From Azolla caroliniana (Eukaryota > Polypodiophyta): DNA of 64,000 nucleotides. Position 1 is the first letter of the stretch. Every line of letters starts with the position of its first letter. Below are positions 1-10,900 of the stretch, one piece after another. The position numbers and the translations under genes are program-made. The stretch covers positions 7,130,001-7,194,000 of the forward strand of contig JBHGNT010000013.1 in assembly GCA_043228905.1 (NCBI GenBank), read 5' to 3'. Under the pieces are notes generated by a model that saw only the letters and a program-made list of their open reading frames with translations, was not told the DNA's origin and did not search any database.

Positions 1-417
1 GAATTTCAAATTCCGACACTTCGTATCCAAGTGACGAATAAGTTAAATGAAATAGAATCGGAGCAGATACGCAAAGAGGCTTTATTAGTATTAGAAGAAG
101 AACGGATTCAATCAATGTCAGCACTAGAACACAAGCAGAGACAAATCAAGGCATTCGTAAATCGACATCGAAGGAAATCGGAAGAGCAATTCGAAATTGG
201 GAAACCGGTATTGGTATTCCAGACGAAAATGGGACTTATGCCTGGGAAACTCCGGTATAGATGGACAGGTCCAGTATGGATAATTAATAGTAAAAATGGT
301 ACGTATCAGCTGGGATCATTAACCGGAGAGGTTTTACCAAAATGGGTAAATGGATTCCGGCTTAAACCGTATTTGGGAGATATGCCGGTAAACCCGTTTA
401 TTCAAACGGAAGAATAA
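1..417 (+). CDS. Gypsy integrase C-terminal end (GPY/F module), partial
   Basis: Frame 1 is open from the first base to a TAA at 415-417, so this is the 3' end of a longer polyprotein. After a helical linker the sequence has a conserved ALEHKQRQIKAFVNRHR stretch, then LVFQTKMGLMPGKLRYRWTG, which is the GPY/F module at the end of many Gypsy integrases (here GPV), and a final GFRLKPYL motif. Elements B and C carry the same block. It would help bind or target DNA during integration. About 410 bases separate it from the downstream ORF. Confidence 0.85.
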   Translation, partial: EFQIPTLRIQVTNKLNEIESEQIRKEALLVLEEERIQSMSALEHKQRQIKAFVNRHRRKSEEQFEIGKPVLVFQTKMGLMPGKLRYRWTGPVWIINSKNGTYQLGSLTGEVLPKWVNGFRLKPYLGDMPVNPFIQTEE

Positions 418-830
418 ATAAAAAATATAAAAAAAAACAAAAAAAAACTAACTAACTCACTCAATAGTTCTTGTCAATGCAGAAATAGAATCTTGCCATA
501 ACAGTCTGAATCGACTATAAATAGGAAGAGGAATTGCATGATTATTAGTAAGTGGTACAACCACTACACGTAGAGTTAATACTAATTAATTCCTACATTA
601 ATAGCAATTACTATTCTTTAGTCATAATGCATAAGTTAATATCTTTAAAGCATATTTCTGTATCTTCTGTGTCGCCAAAGCAACAGAAACGAGTGCAGAT
701 CTCAAAACATTCTGAGCCTTCGTGCCCTAGCTCGCCCAAACTCTGTTTTTCTGATTTTCATCGCTACAGAAGCTGTGCAGATCTCCAACCGTCATCGACA
801 AGTGATTCAGAACAAGCAAACACAGAAGTC

Positions 831-3159
831 ATGCCGATTCCTGTGTCTGAAGAACTGCGACTGTGGCTTCATGAGAGAAACTTACAAGGTTTCATCAAAG
901 TAGCAGAAGCGGAACCTCATCCGCAGGCGGAAGAATTGGTACAACAATTAGACATCACCAAGGTCACCACAAAGAAAATACGAAATGCATTACAGATGCC
1001 AAGAGGAGGCTTTGAGGCAGTTAAAAAAACCTTCATCAGAAGCACTCCAATCGTATTTCGGGGAATACTCACCCTCGGCAAAAGCATATCAGACTTATGG
1101 AGGTCAGGATGAGTTTTTCCATGAAGTGGCTAGATTTTTACTAGAGGTAGGATTTGTCAGTCCCCGTTTTTATTGTATGCCGAAAAAAAGGGCTGGGTTT
1201 ATCATAGCCGCATACAAAAAAGAGGATTTCAACTGGCCACTATTGTCGGGGGAAGCTCTGAGAGAGCAGCTAGAAGGGGTAAAAACAAGAAAACCAATGA
1301 AGCAAATTTTTGGTCGTTGGCTATCGGTATTGTTTCCGATTCAAGAATCGGAAACTCCTGTTCAGTCAAGAAGACCACCGATAGTACAAGCACCTCGAAG
1401 ACACCGACAGGTAGCACATGAAGAATGGATAGAGGAAGAATCGGCACATGCCGATAATATACAAACAGATATGCCTCAGTCAGAACCACCAAGACCAGAG
1501 AATTCCAAAAACAGGCAACCAGCAGCCGAACAAGAAACAGTTGACCATTTGATAAACAAGTAGCAGCCGACAGAAAATCGACAACAAGCAGAGAAGATGC
1601 GACAAAGGACAAGGGTTAAACAAAAGGCTAATCGGCAATTCCAACCAGAAAACAGTGATGGGTCAGCACCGAAAAGGCAACGCACAAAGGAAAATTCGAA
1701 TACGCCTGTAGTAGCAGAAGTAATAAAACCAGGGAATGAGAGCGTTTCGACACAACTTCAACAAGGACAATCTTCAAAAGTAGCAATTCGGGAAGCACAT
1801 GGGTGCTTGGATATTCCACCAGCAGCACATGAATTAGCTGCCATTTTACAGTTCGGAACTTCATACGAACTGGTTGAATGGTTGGCTAGAAGATTGACAG
1901 AAGTATCAGAACGGCTGGCTCAAGAACATAATGACCGAATAATGATACAGAAGGCCTTACGAGTGTTGGAACCTCAAGAAAAAGCAGAGATAGAGAAAAT
2001 CGGCCGGACAAGAAATGCACAGAATAGAGGGGAGGCTATTGAAATGCCACCATTACATGAAGCACTGGTCGAAATTCATAGAGAATATGAAACGGCACGC
2101 AAAGCAGCCAGTGATATGGCTGAAAGATACAAAAGTGTATCAGCATCGGAGGTGCTGAAACGTCAGTTTTGTAACATACAGACAGAAAATAAAGAACTAA
2201 AAGAAAGTCTAAACAAATGGGAAACACAGGCACGACCTATGGCGTCGGAGTCAGAATGGCAGCAGAAATTGGAGGACGCTGAGAAAGCACGTCAAGCAGA
2301 AACAACAAGGGCCAACAATGCTGTATTTCGAACTACAGAATTAGAAAAACAAATAGAAACCATTCAGAATGGCCAATACAAAGTTCTCGAAGAAAAAAAT
2401 CAATTAATAAACGAATTACAGAAAAATCTGGAAGAAGCTAAGACGGCCAATCATACATATACCGAACAAATTGAGGAATTCGAAAGGTATATAGTGTCAC
2501 AGGAAAGTCAATTGACAGAAAAAGAGCGGAGTCTTGAAGAAGTCAACAGAAGAATTACGGAACACCAGGAGGAATGGAGCAAGGAGAAATCGGCATTCGA
2601 ACAACAACTGAACGAAATTCGGAAGATATCGGAACAAAGGCGGCTGGACATATATGTAGTCGAATCCAAACTAATGCGGGCTGAAAGTGAAAACCGAGCT
2701 ACTATTACGGATTTACGGAAAGAGTTGCAAGCCGCTCAATTCGTCGCAAGCATCACTAGGGACAAAGTGCAGCGCATCATAGGGAAACATCGAAACCTAG
2801 CAAAGAAAATGATCGATGAATCCCTTGCGCAAGGATGGAAGTTATGGACAGCACAAACGGCGGAATTACAGTTATTACGTGCCGACAAAAATAACCGTCA
2901 GGTCCAAGGTGCAGGTTTTTTTAAAATAGCACAAAAGGATATTGGCAATATCCAAGAGGATATCATGAAAGATATGGACGAAATTGCGGCATTTTACAGA
3001 GAAGAAATTCAACGTATTATGCAAGAATTCGACAAAAATGATATAGGCACTTCCGTCCAGTTGGATAAAATTGAAGCTGAAAGAACCAGCAAGACTCTTG
3101 GTCTTCAAACTCCCGGAAGAAGTGAACCAGAGCAGCCAACCGAAGAGCTACAGGAATAG
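831..3159 (+). pseudogene. Post-pol (env-position) coiled-coil ORF of element A, lightly broken
   Basis: The likely start is the ATG at 831 (MPIPVSEELRLWL), aligned with starts in B (50960) and C (29062). The N-terminal module (831 to about 1260) includes GFIKVAEAEPHP, SYFGEYSPSAKAYQT, FLLEVGF and MPKK. A frameshift near 995-1005 changes frame, and a single TAG at 1561-1563 separates two blocks that share one frame, so the ancestor was probably one protein of roughly 770 residues. The second block (to 3159) has a basic PKRQRTKE patch, LQFGTSYELVEWLA and a long alpha-helical, heptad-rich region, followed by a GWKLWTAQTAELQ...GAGFFKIAQ motif. I see no signal peptide or membrane segment. Function is unknown. 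The position matches the Athila env-like ORF. Confidence 0.75.
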
Positions 3160-3203
3160 GCGTGGGTTTGCTGGACAAGGTCCTGGCCCACGGATGTGCC
3201 AAG

Positions 3204-3659
3204 TGTTACCCGGACCCGGACAGTCAGTTTTACCGAACAAGTGGGAAAGCGTCGAAAACGGAGTCGGTTCGGATCGACTGTTCGGATCAATGACTCAGCA
3301 GTGAACGAAGAGAACTAAGTTAGTTAGATAATTTTGTAATTCTTGATAGTAAGTAGGAATAGTTCTTGATGAGAAAAGACCTTCGGTATACCTATAAAAG
3401 GGAACCGAAGGCATTGTAAGAAAGGTCGTTTATTTAGTAATATAAGTTTAAGTTAGGAATATCATGTACGGATTCTGTGTTCTTTCTATTGTCTATGTTG
3501 TTAAGTGCAATCTTCCTAATTTATAACTAAGTAACGATCACGGTAATTACCGATTAATATAGTATATTTCCGTTCGTAAAACACAATTCCTTGTTAGAAC
3601 GTTGAGTAGCGACGTTCACTCTTCTGTATCGGTAGTAGTTAGTAATTAGCCGATTAACA
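3204..3659 (+). repeat. 3' LTR of element A
   Basis: Starts TGTTACCCGG and ends ATTAACA (456 bp). A TATA-like CCTATAAAAGG lies near 3390. It aligns with the minus-strand LTR at 20319-20796, including the shared ATAAAAGGGAACCGAAGGC / ATAAAAAGGAACCGAAGGC box, which fixes both ends. The conserved internal sequence just before it (GTGCCAAG) also precedes the LTRs of B and D1. Confidence 0.8.
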
Positions 3660-5549
3660 GTCTTTATGACTCAGCCCCCCGGGTTTCAATCGGAGATGAA
3701 CAAATTGGCGGTATGCCGACTAAAGAAGTCGCTTTACGGCTTGAAGCAAGCCCCCCGAGCTTGGAACGCGAAGATCACGCACCGGTTGCATAAGCTGGGG
3801 TTTGCTATCTCTAAGTCGAACTCTTCGTTGTTCATCCGGCAAGGCTCTAACGGTCCGGTATGTATACTCTTATATGTGGATGATTTAGTCATCACCGGAC
3901 CTGGTCTTCCCGAAATCAACCGCGTCAAGTCCCAGTTGTCAGACGCATTCGAAATGAAGGACCTAGGGGACCTTCATTATTTTCTTGGGATCGAAGTGAT
4001 CCGGACCCCCAACGGCATATTGCTCTCACAACGACATTACGTGTTGAATATGCTGTATAAGTTCGGCATGACGGATTGCCGACTTGTCTCCACACCCCTG
4101 AACCGGAACCAGAAGCTCCGTCCCAACTCCGGACCGGCCTGCAATGAGAAATGGTTCCGACAGGTTGTCGGAAGCCTGATCTACTTAACCATCACCCGAC
4201 CCGACATCAGCTATCCGGTCGGCATGGTAAGTCAGTTCATGTAGAAGCCAACCGTGGAGCACCTTCAGTGCGCGCAACGAATATTACGGTATGTCAGCGG
4301 CACTAAGGACCGAGGACTGCTATACCAGCGAGGTATACCCGAAGAGCTTGTCGGTTACACAGATGCTGACTGGGCCGACGATGCGTCTGATCGCCACTCC
4401 ACTTCCGGATACATGTTCTCCATAAGTAGCGCGGTCGTTGCGTGGAGCAGCAAGAAGCAGCCCACAGTGGCTTTGTCAAGCACTGAGGCTGAGTACCGGG
4501 CCGCTACCGTAGCCACTTGTGAAGCCATCTGGCTTCGGCGACTGCTGCGAGTCTTGTGGTTCGAGGTACCGACCCCGATCCCGATTTACTGCGATAACAT
4601 AAGCAGCCTGCAGCTCTCCAGGAACCCTGTGTTCCATGCTCGCACAAAGCACATCGAGGTGCACTACCACTTCGTGCGTGAGCGGGTCCTGAGCGGTGAA
4701 GTTGACCTACAGTATGTTCATACGGATCGGCAAGTTGTCGACATCTTCACCAAGCCGATCGGATCGGACAAGTTGCAGCACTTTACCGACATGCTTGGTA
4801 TTCAGCATCTCGACGTGCCGCACTTGAGGGGGAGAAGCAAGGGCATAGTCTCTACCGAAACAGGCAAAGGCGAGAAAATTGTTGAACCCGTCGGTAAGAG
4901 GAGAGCCGGAAGAAGAGGAGACAAGAAGATGAAGGAAGTCGACAAATCCGAACAGGTCGGAGCAAGCGGCTGTGAAGAAGAGTTGTGCACTTAGGAAGAG
5001 AAGCGTATGCTGTGCGGAGGTCATCACGACGGTACTGACCATGATACAGAGTCAAATGAAGAATTCGATTTCGGTTCATCGGCTGAAGAAGCCGAGGGAA
5101 TCATGGAGAAGGCCAAGACTCGGAAGTGGTCCGATGTGGTGAGAGGCCTGAAGCCGGAAGTGGATTCGGAGTGTACCGATTCGAACAAGAGCTGGAACGA
5201 GTAGGAGATAGCTGACTCGGATCAACAGATGGATCCGGATGAGTCGGATCGACTGAAGGCCAAGGAGACACGGACACAGCGGAAGTCGATGCCATCGTGG
5301 GAGAACCGACGGATCGGCAAGCGCCGGAGTCGCAGCAACGTGAGTGCTGAGATGGGCCTATTGAGCAGACATGCCGACCGAGAGGGTCGAGGCGCGCAGA
5401 ACCAAAGGGGTCGCGGCAAACGGAGCCGGACCGGACGAGGAGCGCGAGCAAGGCGGAGTGACGCCAGGAGAAGTCGGTTGGAAGAACCGACTGCCACAGA
5501 GGTCGACACTATGACCCCACCTCAGGTTGAGCTTGAGGGGGAGTGTTGA
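3660..5549 (+). pseudogene. Copia-1 polyprotein 3' end: RT, RNase H and charged C-terminal extension
   Basis: One reading frame holds the C-terminal half of RT ([14 protein letters not shown], then LLYVDDLVITG with the catalytic YVDD, then KDLGDLHYFLGIEV) and RNase H (YTDADWADD, LSSTEAEYRA, CDN, THIE-type KHIEVHYHFVRE). TAG stops occur at 4242-4244, 4992-4994 and 5202-5204, and no other stop type appears before the TGA at 5547-5549. Copia polyproteins normally end soon after RNase H. Here the frame continues for about 185 codons, first acidic/mixed and then Arg-rich (RGRGKRSRTGRGARARR). The extension has no recognised domain. The element is non-functional as it stands. Confidence 0.8.
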
Positions 5550-5936
5550 GTGGCAAGCTCAACCGGAGCCGGATCGGCTGAATAAGCCGGAGCCGGTAAG
5601 CGAGACGGATTGGGCGAAACGGATCGGTATGACGGTGAGCAACCGAACCGGCAAGCAGTGGAGGCCAGGTGCAATCCGTAACCGACAGTCCAATCGGAAG
5701 CCTAGTACAGGATAGACTACTTGGTAGCTATAGTCTCGTAGTAAGTGTCAGATGCTCGTGTGAGCATTGAAGTACATGGTACTTCTGTCAGTCCCAAGGG
5801 GACTTGTATAAATAGTGCTACTTAGCACAGTGTATATACAGAGTCTTGATATAATTTTGAAATTGTGTTCTGCTCTCTCTCTCTCTCTCTCTCTGTTGTT
5901 CTCTGTTTTACGCTTCCGCAAACACTTACGTTTACA
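5544..5936 (+). repeat. 3' LTR of Copia-1
   Basis: Starts TGTTGAGTGGCAAG directly after a purine-rich GAGGGGGAG tract and ends CGTTTACA (393 bp). It contains a TATA-like TTGTATAAATAG near 5806 and a CT-dinucleotide run at about 5871-5894. It shares blocks such as AGCATTGAAGTACATG with the Copia-2 LTR, so the two are related families or subfamilies. Confidence 0.85.
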
Positions 5937-6309
5937 GTACCATAGTACGCATTGTGGACACTGAAGATGCTCCTCGGTAGGTCGCGCCATGAACTAACTA
6001 ATCACCCCGACCGGGTAGCTGAGATCTAGTCGGGTGATGGTCAAGTATGTAAGGCTTCCGACTATCTGTCAGAACCTTGTCAGGTCGCATACCTTTCCGG
6101 AATCGGGGCGAAGCTTGATGGTTCTATCCAAAGGAGTGGAGACGGACTTGCAATCGGCCATCTCGAATTTGAAGAGCATACTCAGCACGTAATGTCGTTG
6201 GCTGATCAATATGCCTTCGGGGGTGCGGATCACTTCGATCCCAAGAAAGTAATAAAGGTCCCCCAGATCCTTCATGTCAAATGATGCCGCAAGCTGGAGC
6301 TTCACATAG
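5937..6309 (-). pseudogene. Copia-2 RT C-terminal piece, left of Ch1
   Basis: On the minus strand this reads KLQLAASFDMKDLGDLYYFLGIEVIRTP, then SQRHYVLSMLFKFEM, a TGA, SLTYLTITR, SYPVGVIS, a TAG and FMARPTEEHLQC. It continues the RT at 11980-12191 across the Ch1 insertion, because DLVITSANLGEIDYV joins it at the duplicated CATAG. The frame ends at 5937 against the Copia-1 LTR. Both stops sit where Copia-1 or related copies have sense codons. Confidence 0.85.
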
Positions 6310-6314
6310 TGTCA

Positions 6315-6376
6315 TGAGATGGCAAGACTCGAACCCATGACCTTATGGTATATGGGTCGAGCTCTTAACCATCTCA
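6315..6376 (-). other. tRNA-like module at the start of the Ch1 LTR
   Basis: Read on the minus strand, the module begins TGAGATGG and ends CCATCTCA, a perfect 8-base stem like an acceptor stem. Inside are GGTTAAGAGC, similar to the second half of a tRNA D arm (A box), ATAAGGTC, and GGGTTCGAGTC, a good B box / T-loop match. At 62 bases it is shorter than a tRNA and its T stem pairs poorly, so it is not a functional tRNA gene. The same module occurs at 11551-11612 and, diverged, at about 33341-33412. Confidence 0.65.
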
Positions 6377-6493
6377 CCATCTATTGTAATTCATAGAATA
6401 TTATTTTCATTTATGTTTTATTATAAGAAAGTAATGTATATTCCAGATTTCTCTGGAACATTCTAGAAGCTTCAGGATTATTCCTGAGAACAC

Positions 6494-6500
6494 TATAAAA
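6494..6500 (+). promoter_or_regulatory. TATA box of the Ch1 LTR
   Basis: CACTATAAAAGAAGG is a good TATA match. Plant start sites usually lie about 30-35 bases downstream, which puts the transcript start near 6525-6530, inside the inverted repeat at 6519-6539. The box is conserved in Ch2 (about 33520). Confidence 0.7.
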
Positions 6501-6740
6501 GAAGGCACTAAGCATTATGTTGAACCAAATTGGTTCAACACCAGTCTTAAGCCTCTTAGTCGATTTGTACTTATCTTTCATATAATATAAGAGCTGCTGT
6601 CATCATCCTATTTCCCTCTCTCTCTCCTCTTCTCACTTCCTCTCTCTCGGGAATCTTACGCAGTCCCGTCCTCTTAGTACTAATAGTACTACTCTTCTTA
6701 GTACTAATTCCATCTCTGTTTTAGTACTATTCCTGACAGT

Positions 6741-6753
6741 TTGAACCAATTTG
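6741..6753 (+). other. Probable self-priming primer-binding site of Ch1
   Basis: Two bases after the LTR comes TTGAACCAATTTG. Its exact 13-base reverse complement, CAAATTGGTTCAA, lies at 6526-6538, where the RNA should begin. Tf1-type elements prime reverse transcription by folding the RNA 5' end onto a site next to the LTR. I see no TGG-initial tRNA match here. Ch2 has TTGAACCGATTT at the same place and a matching but decayed partner. Confidence 0.65.
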
Positions 6754-6807
6754 TTCCTCTAGCCTACTTGTCACTCTCCCTCATCCTCCTACCCTTTCCC
6801 CTATACT

Positions 6808-7965
6808 ATGGCTACTGTTAGCGCCCAAGAATACCAATCCGTTTTCTCCGAGCTACAGTGCCTAAAAGAAAAGTTTGTTGCCTTGGAACAAGAAAACCAA
6901 CGGCTGATAGGGGATCTGTAACAAATCGCTCTAGAAAAACAACAAACGCAACAACAACATGGGGAGTTAGCGTTACGGGTACAACAACTCGAAGCAGCGT
7001 TGCAACAACAAGGATCCAGTCCCCAAGGATTTCATAAAGAGCCCAAGATTGGACTTCCTGTGAAATTTGATGGAACGCGTTCGCAATTTCGGGGATTCCT
7101 TAATCAGGTACGCTTAGTCATCCAGATGCATCCTTCCCGATATCCCACTGATGCATCTCGAGTTGGCCTAATAGGCACGCTACTTAGCGGCTCAGCCTTG
7201 GCATGGTTCGCTCCGCTTCTAGAAAAACAATCGCCCTTGCTTAATAACTTTGAAGATTTTATTGGTGAGTTTAAAGCCTGCTTTGGAGACACCGACAGCA
7301 TCAGGACGGCGATCAACAAGATCCGGCGATTGCGTCAAGGCGATCGTCCAGCCTCTGCCTACGCGGCGGATTTCCGCCTACTTGCTTTAGATATACCCTG
7401 GGATGATCAAGCACTAATGGAGCAGTTTCGCTATGGCTTGCGAAACGATGTCAAAGATCTACTTCTAACTTTCCCCGAAGAACCAAAGTCTCTTACGGAG
7501 GCAATCAGTCGAGCAGTTCGATGTGACAACCGCCTTTTTGAACGGCGTTCAGAACGTCAATTACAGATACCACGCTCTAGGCCAGAGCCCACTTACGCCG
7601 CAGTCGCGGCTAAACCGTTTGCACGAGACATACCTCAAGCAAATACTTCGACACCGATGGAGATCGATACCATGCGTCGACGCGGCCCGTTATCGGAAGA
7701 AGAAAAGCAACGACGACGTGCCAATCGATTATGCCTTTATTGCGGTGGACCAGGACATATCGCCATCAATTGTCCCCATAGGCCAAGAAGACAGGTAAAT
7801 CAAATTGTCGCCTGTACTAAACCTGAGTCAATTCTTCCCTTCGGAGTGTCTGATAGTAGTAATAGTACTAACAGAGTGTCAGATAGTATTCATAGTACTA
7901 ATAGCCCAAGTATCTCAAATAAATTTGAAATCCTTAGTCAATTAGATGAAGAGTTAAACGATTGA
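6808..7965 (+). pseudogene. Ch1 gag with one early stop
   Basis: The ATG at 6808 opens a frame that reaches a TAA at 6919-6921 (codon 38), where Ch2 has CAA. It is then open to the TGA at 7963-7965. The product would be about 385 residues: an N-terminal coiled coil (ALEQENQRL...), a capsid-like Retrotrans_gag region (KFDGTRSQFRGFLNQV, TLLSGSALAWFAPLLEK, KIRRLRQGDRPASAYAADFRLL) and a CCHC knuckle CLYCGGPGHIAINC. It would form the particle and bind RNA. A Ser/Thr/Asn-rich tail follows, encoded partly by repeated AGTACT. Confidence 0.9.
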
Positions 7966-10900
7966 GTCCAGCCAAAATAGGAGCCATTTGGTTGGACAGC
8001 AGCCCTAGATCTGTACAGCCCATTAGTGGTTCCATTCCTTCCAAGCAAGTTAGCAATGTGTTCCTAGCCCAAGTCATTGTTAGTACTAAAAGTACTCCCC
8101 CAGTACCCGTCCTAGCACTTTTAGATTCCGGAGCTAATTCCTGTTTCATGGATCGAAATTTTGCCCAAGCTTCTCAGATATCCTTAAGAAAACTTCCTTG
8201 TCCCGCATCTGTAGTGGTCATTGATGGTCGTCCCATTGCTTCCGGGAATATTGTAGAAGAATCAGAACCCATTCAAGTTGTCCTAGGTAGTTTTGTGTGT
8301 ATAATATCATTTAATATAATTAGTAGTCCAGAGCATCCCATTGTCCTAGGATTACCTTGGCTTGAGTTACATAATCCAGCCATAGATTGGAGAACAAGAG
8401 AAGTCCGATATCGACCACCCCAAGAATCAACTCGCCGAGTTTCGACCATTTCACTCTATCAACTACGCGAAGAAGGACCCAAGGAGGCAATGTTCCTATT
8501 TTCCATATCAGTACATCCTTCCAGCACTATTAAGAAGGACTCCTCAGTACAACTTCCGGCAAAATATCATCCTTATGCCGATGTATTTGACAAGGTAAAA
8601 GCCGGTACCCTTCCTCATCACCGTCCCTATGACTGTCCCATCGATTTACAACCAGGAACCGAGCCACCATGGGGACCAATTTACAACCTGTCACCCACCG
8701 AGTTAGAAGTCCTTCGAGCCTACATAGAGGAGAACTTGGCAAGCGGGTTCATCCGTCATTCGAAATCTCCGGCCGGTGCACCCATCTTCTTTGTCAAGAA
8801 GAAAGATGGCTCACTTCATCTTGTCGTTGATTACCGCGGATTAAATAAAGTCACCATCCGGAATAGGTATGCACTTCCTCTTATATCAAGTCTTTTAGAG
8901 CGAGTTAATGGTGCCAAGTTTTTTACTAAAATCGACCTACGCGGAGCGTATAATCTCGTGCGGATCCGACCGGGAGATGAGTGGAAGACCGCTTTTCGCA
9001 CGCGGTATGGGCATTTTGAGTATACTATTATGCCGTTTGGCCTAACCAATGCACCCGCAGTCTTCCAACACATGGCAAATGATATATTCAGAGACCTCTT
9101 GGATATCTGTTTGATCATTTATCTGGATGATCTGTTGATTTATTTGAAGACCCAGGAAGAGCACGACTCTCATGTACTATTAGTACTAAAGCGACTCCGC
9201 GAGAATGGTCTTTATGCCAAGCTACAAAAATGTAGCTTTGACTGCAAGCAAGTGGAATTTCTAGGCTACGTCATCTCCTCAAAGGGCATCGCCATGGATC
9301 CAGCTAAGATCCAAACTGTACTAGAGTGGCAAATTCCACGGTCGGTACGAGATGTACAATGTTTTCTAGGTTTTGCTAACTTCTACCGTAAGTTTATACA
9401 GGATTACTCGAAGATTATTTTACCTCTCACACAACTTACGAAGAAGGGCCAAGCATTTCTTTGGTCCATTGAAGCAGATATGGCTTTTCGGCATCTTAAG
9501 AAAGCCTTTACATCAGCACCGATTCTAGCTCATGTGGATATAAGCAAACCATTCATCATGGAGGCCGACGCATCAGATTTCGCCCTCGGTAGCATCCTTT
9601 CTCAACAAGGTGATAAAGAAGAGTTGCATCCGGTGGCTTTCCATTCGCGCAAATTCGATGTCGCAGAAATCAACTACGAAATACATGACAAGGAGTTATT
9701 AGCCATCGTGGATTCATTTGTACAATGGCGGCATTTCTTAGAGGGCTCTCCACATCAGGTCATTGTCTTCAGCGATCATAAAAATCTTGCTTATTTTCAG
9801 AACGCTCGCGTACTAAATCGACGGCAAGCTCGGTGGGCGCAATTCCTCACGCGTTTCGACTTCAAAATCACATATCGACCGGGGAAGCAGCAAGGAAAAG
9901 CAGATGCACTATCACGACGTTCATATCTTGCACCTCGTCCTGGTGAAGCAACATTTGATAATCAAAAGCAAGTAATCTTGGGACCAACACGATTGCACAC
10001 GACGCGGATTTTTCACACCCCGATGGATTCACGGATTACCGATGACATACGTGCAACCTTGAAGACGGACAGTTTTGCTCAAGACATCCTGGCGCACATT
10101 GATACTTCTCGGGCATCTTGTTCTCAGTCTCAACAACCAGGTATTGACTACCGACAATTCGAATATCATGATGGTTTGTTATTCTTTAAAAAGCGCGTAT
10201 ATGTCCCCGATTGCTCCTATCGCCTTCAAATTGTCCAACATTGTCACGACACCCATACGGCGGGACATTTCGGTAGTACTAAGACGTTGGAGCTAGTGCA
10301 GCGATCTTTTTGGTGGCCCCACATGCGCCGTTTTGTCGACGACTACGTTCGAACCTGTGATGCTTGCTGCCGAGCAAAGATGCCACGACACCATCCATAT
10401 GGCTTGTTGGAACCTTTACCAATTCCAAGTAAGCCATGGCAGTCTATTTGTCTTGATTTTATCACAGATCTGCCGGTCTCGAAAGGGTTCGATGCTATCC
10501 TAACCGTCGTCGATCGATATACGAAGATGGCACATTTTGTGCCATGTACTAAAGCCATCACTAGCGAGGAAACCGCCGCTCTTGTTATGCGTGAGGTTTT
10601 TCGGCATCATGGCCTCCCAGACAGTATTATCAGTGACCGAGGCCCGCAATTTGTCTCCAAATTTTGGCAGCATCTCTTCAAGATGCTCAAGGTCTCCTGC
10701 AACCTCTCCTCCGGCTACCATCCTCAGACCGACGGACAGGCGGAACGAACAAACCAAACGCTGGAGCAATATCTCCGGTGTTTCCTGAGTTATCAACAGG
10801 ACGATTGGGCCGAGATTCTCCACTTTGCGGAGTTTGCGTATAATAATGCTATTCACTCCTCGACTCGGGTCTCCCCATTTTTCGCTTATACCGGTTTCCA

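Larger units (their letters stand above)
1..3659 (+). mobile_element. Ty3/Gypsy element A (Athila/Tat-like), 3' half
   Basis: The visible order is the integrase C-terminal end, a spacer, a long post-pol ORF and a 3' LTR. The pol piece and ORF are homologous to elements B (43902-57093) and C (24796-32304), which carry full Gypsy pol regions. The 5' part lies outside the window. The LTR ends at 3659, and the next base continues a copia reverse transcriptase frame, so A was inserted into Copia-1. The Athila/Tat-like placement comes from B and C: a protease of D-G-G-S type, RT with FLDGFSG, and an extra ORF between pol and the 3' LTR. Confidence 0.85.
3660..5936 (+). mobile_element. Ty1/copia element Copia-1, 3' part
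   Basis: Begins mid reverse transcriptase directly after the LTR of A, so the upstream half lies left of the window beyond A. It runs through RT, RNase H, a charged C-terminal extension and a 3' LTR. Its LTR is related to that of Copia-2 (15398-15836). The LTR ends at 5936 and the next base continues the minus-strand Copia-2 polyprotein, so Copia-1 was inserted into Copia-2. Confidence 0.85.
6310..6738 (+). repeat. 5' LTR of Ch1
   Basis: TGTCATGAGATGG...CCTGACA, 429 bp. It contains, in order: an antisense tRNA-like module (6315-6376), a TATA box (6494-6500), a perfect 10-base inverted repeat with one central base (6519-6539) at the expected transcript start, a pyrimidine-rich stretch, and four TAGTACTA-like motifs between about 6673 and 6730. 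Confidence 0.95.

Noticed and set aside
3660-5549. TAG read as a sense codon (recoding)
   Set aside because: TAG-only stops in Copia-1 raised this, but other elements have TAA and TGA too, and relatives show CAG at the same places. Methylation-driven decay explains it better.
5871-5894. CT microsatellite as a feature of its own
   Set aside because: It is part of the pyrimidine-rich leader common to these LTRs (also near 6620, 15500 and 43140).
6315-6376. A real tRNA gene
   Set aside because: At 62 bases, with a poor T stem and no clean anticodon arm, and repeated at the LTR start. Kept as a tRNA-like module only.
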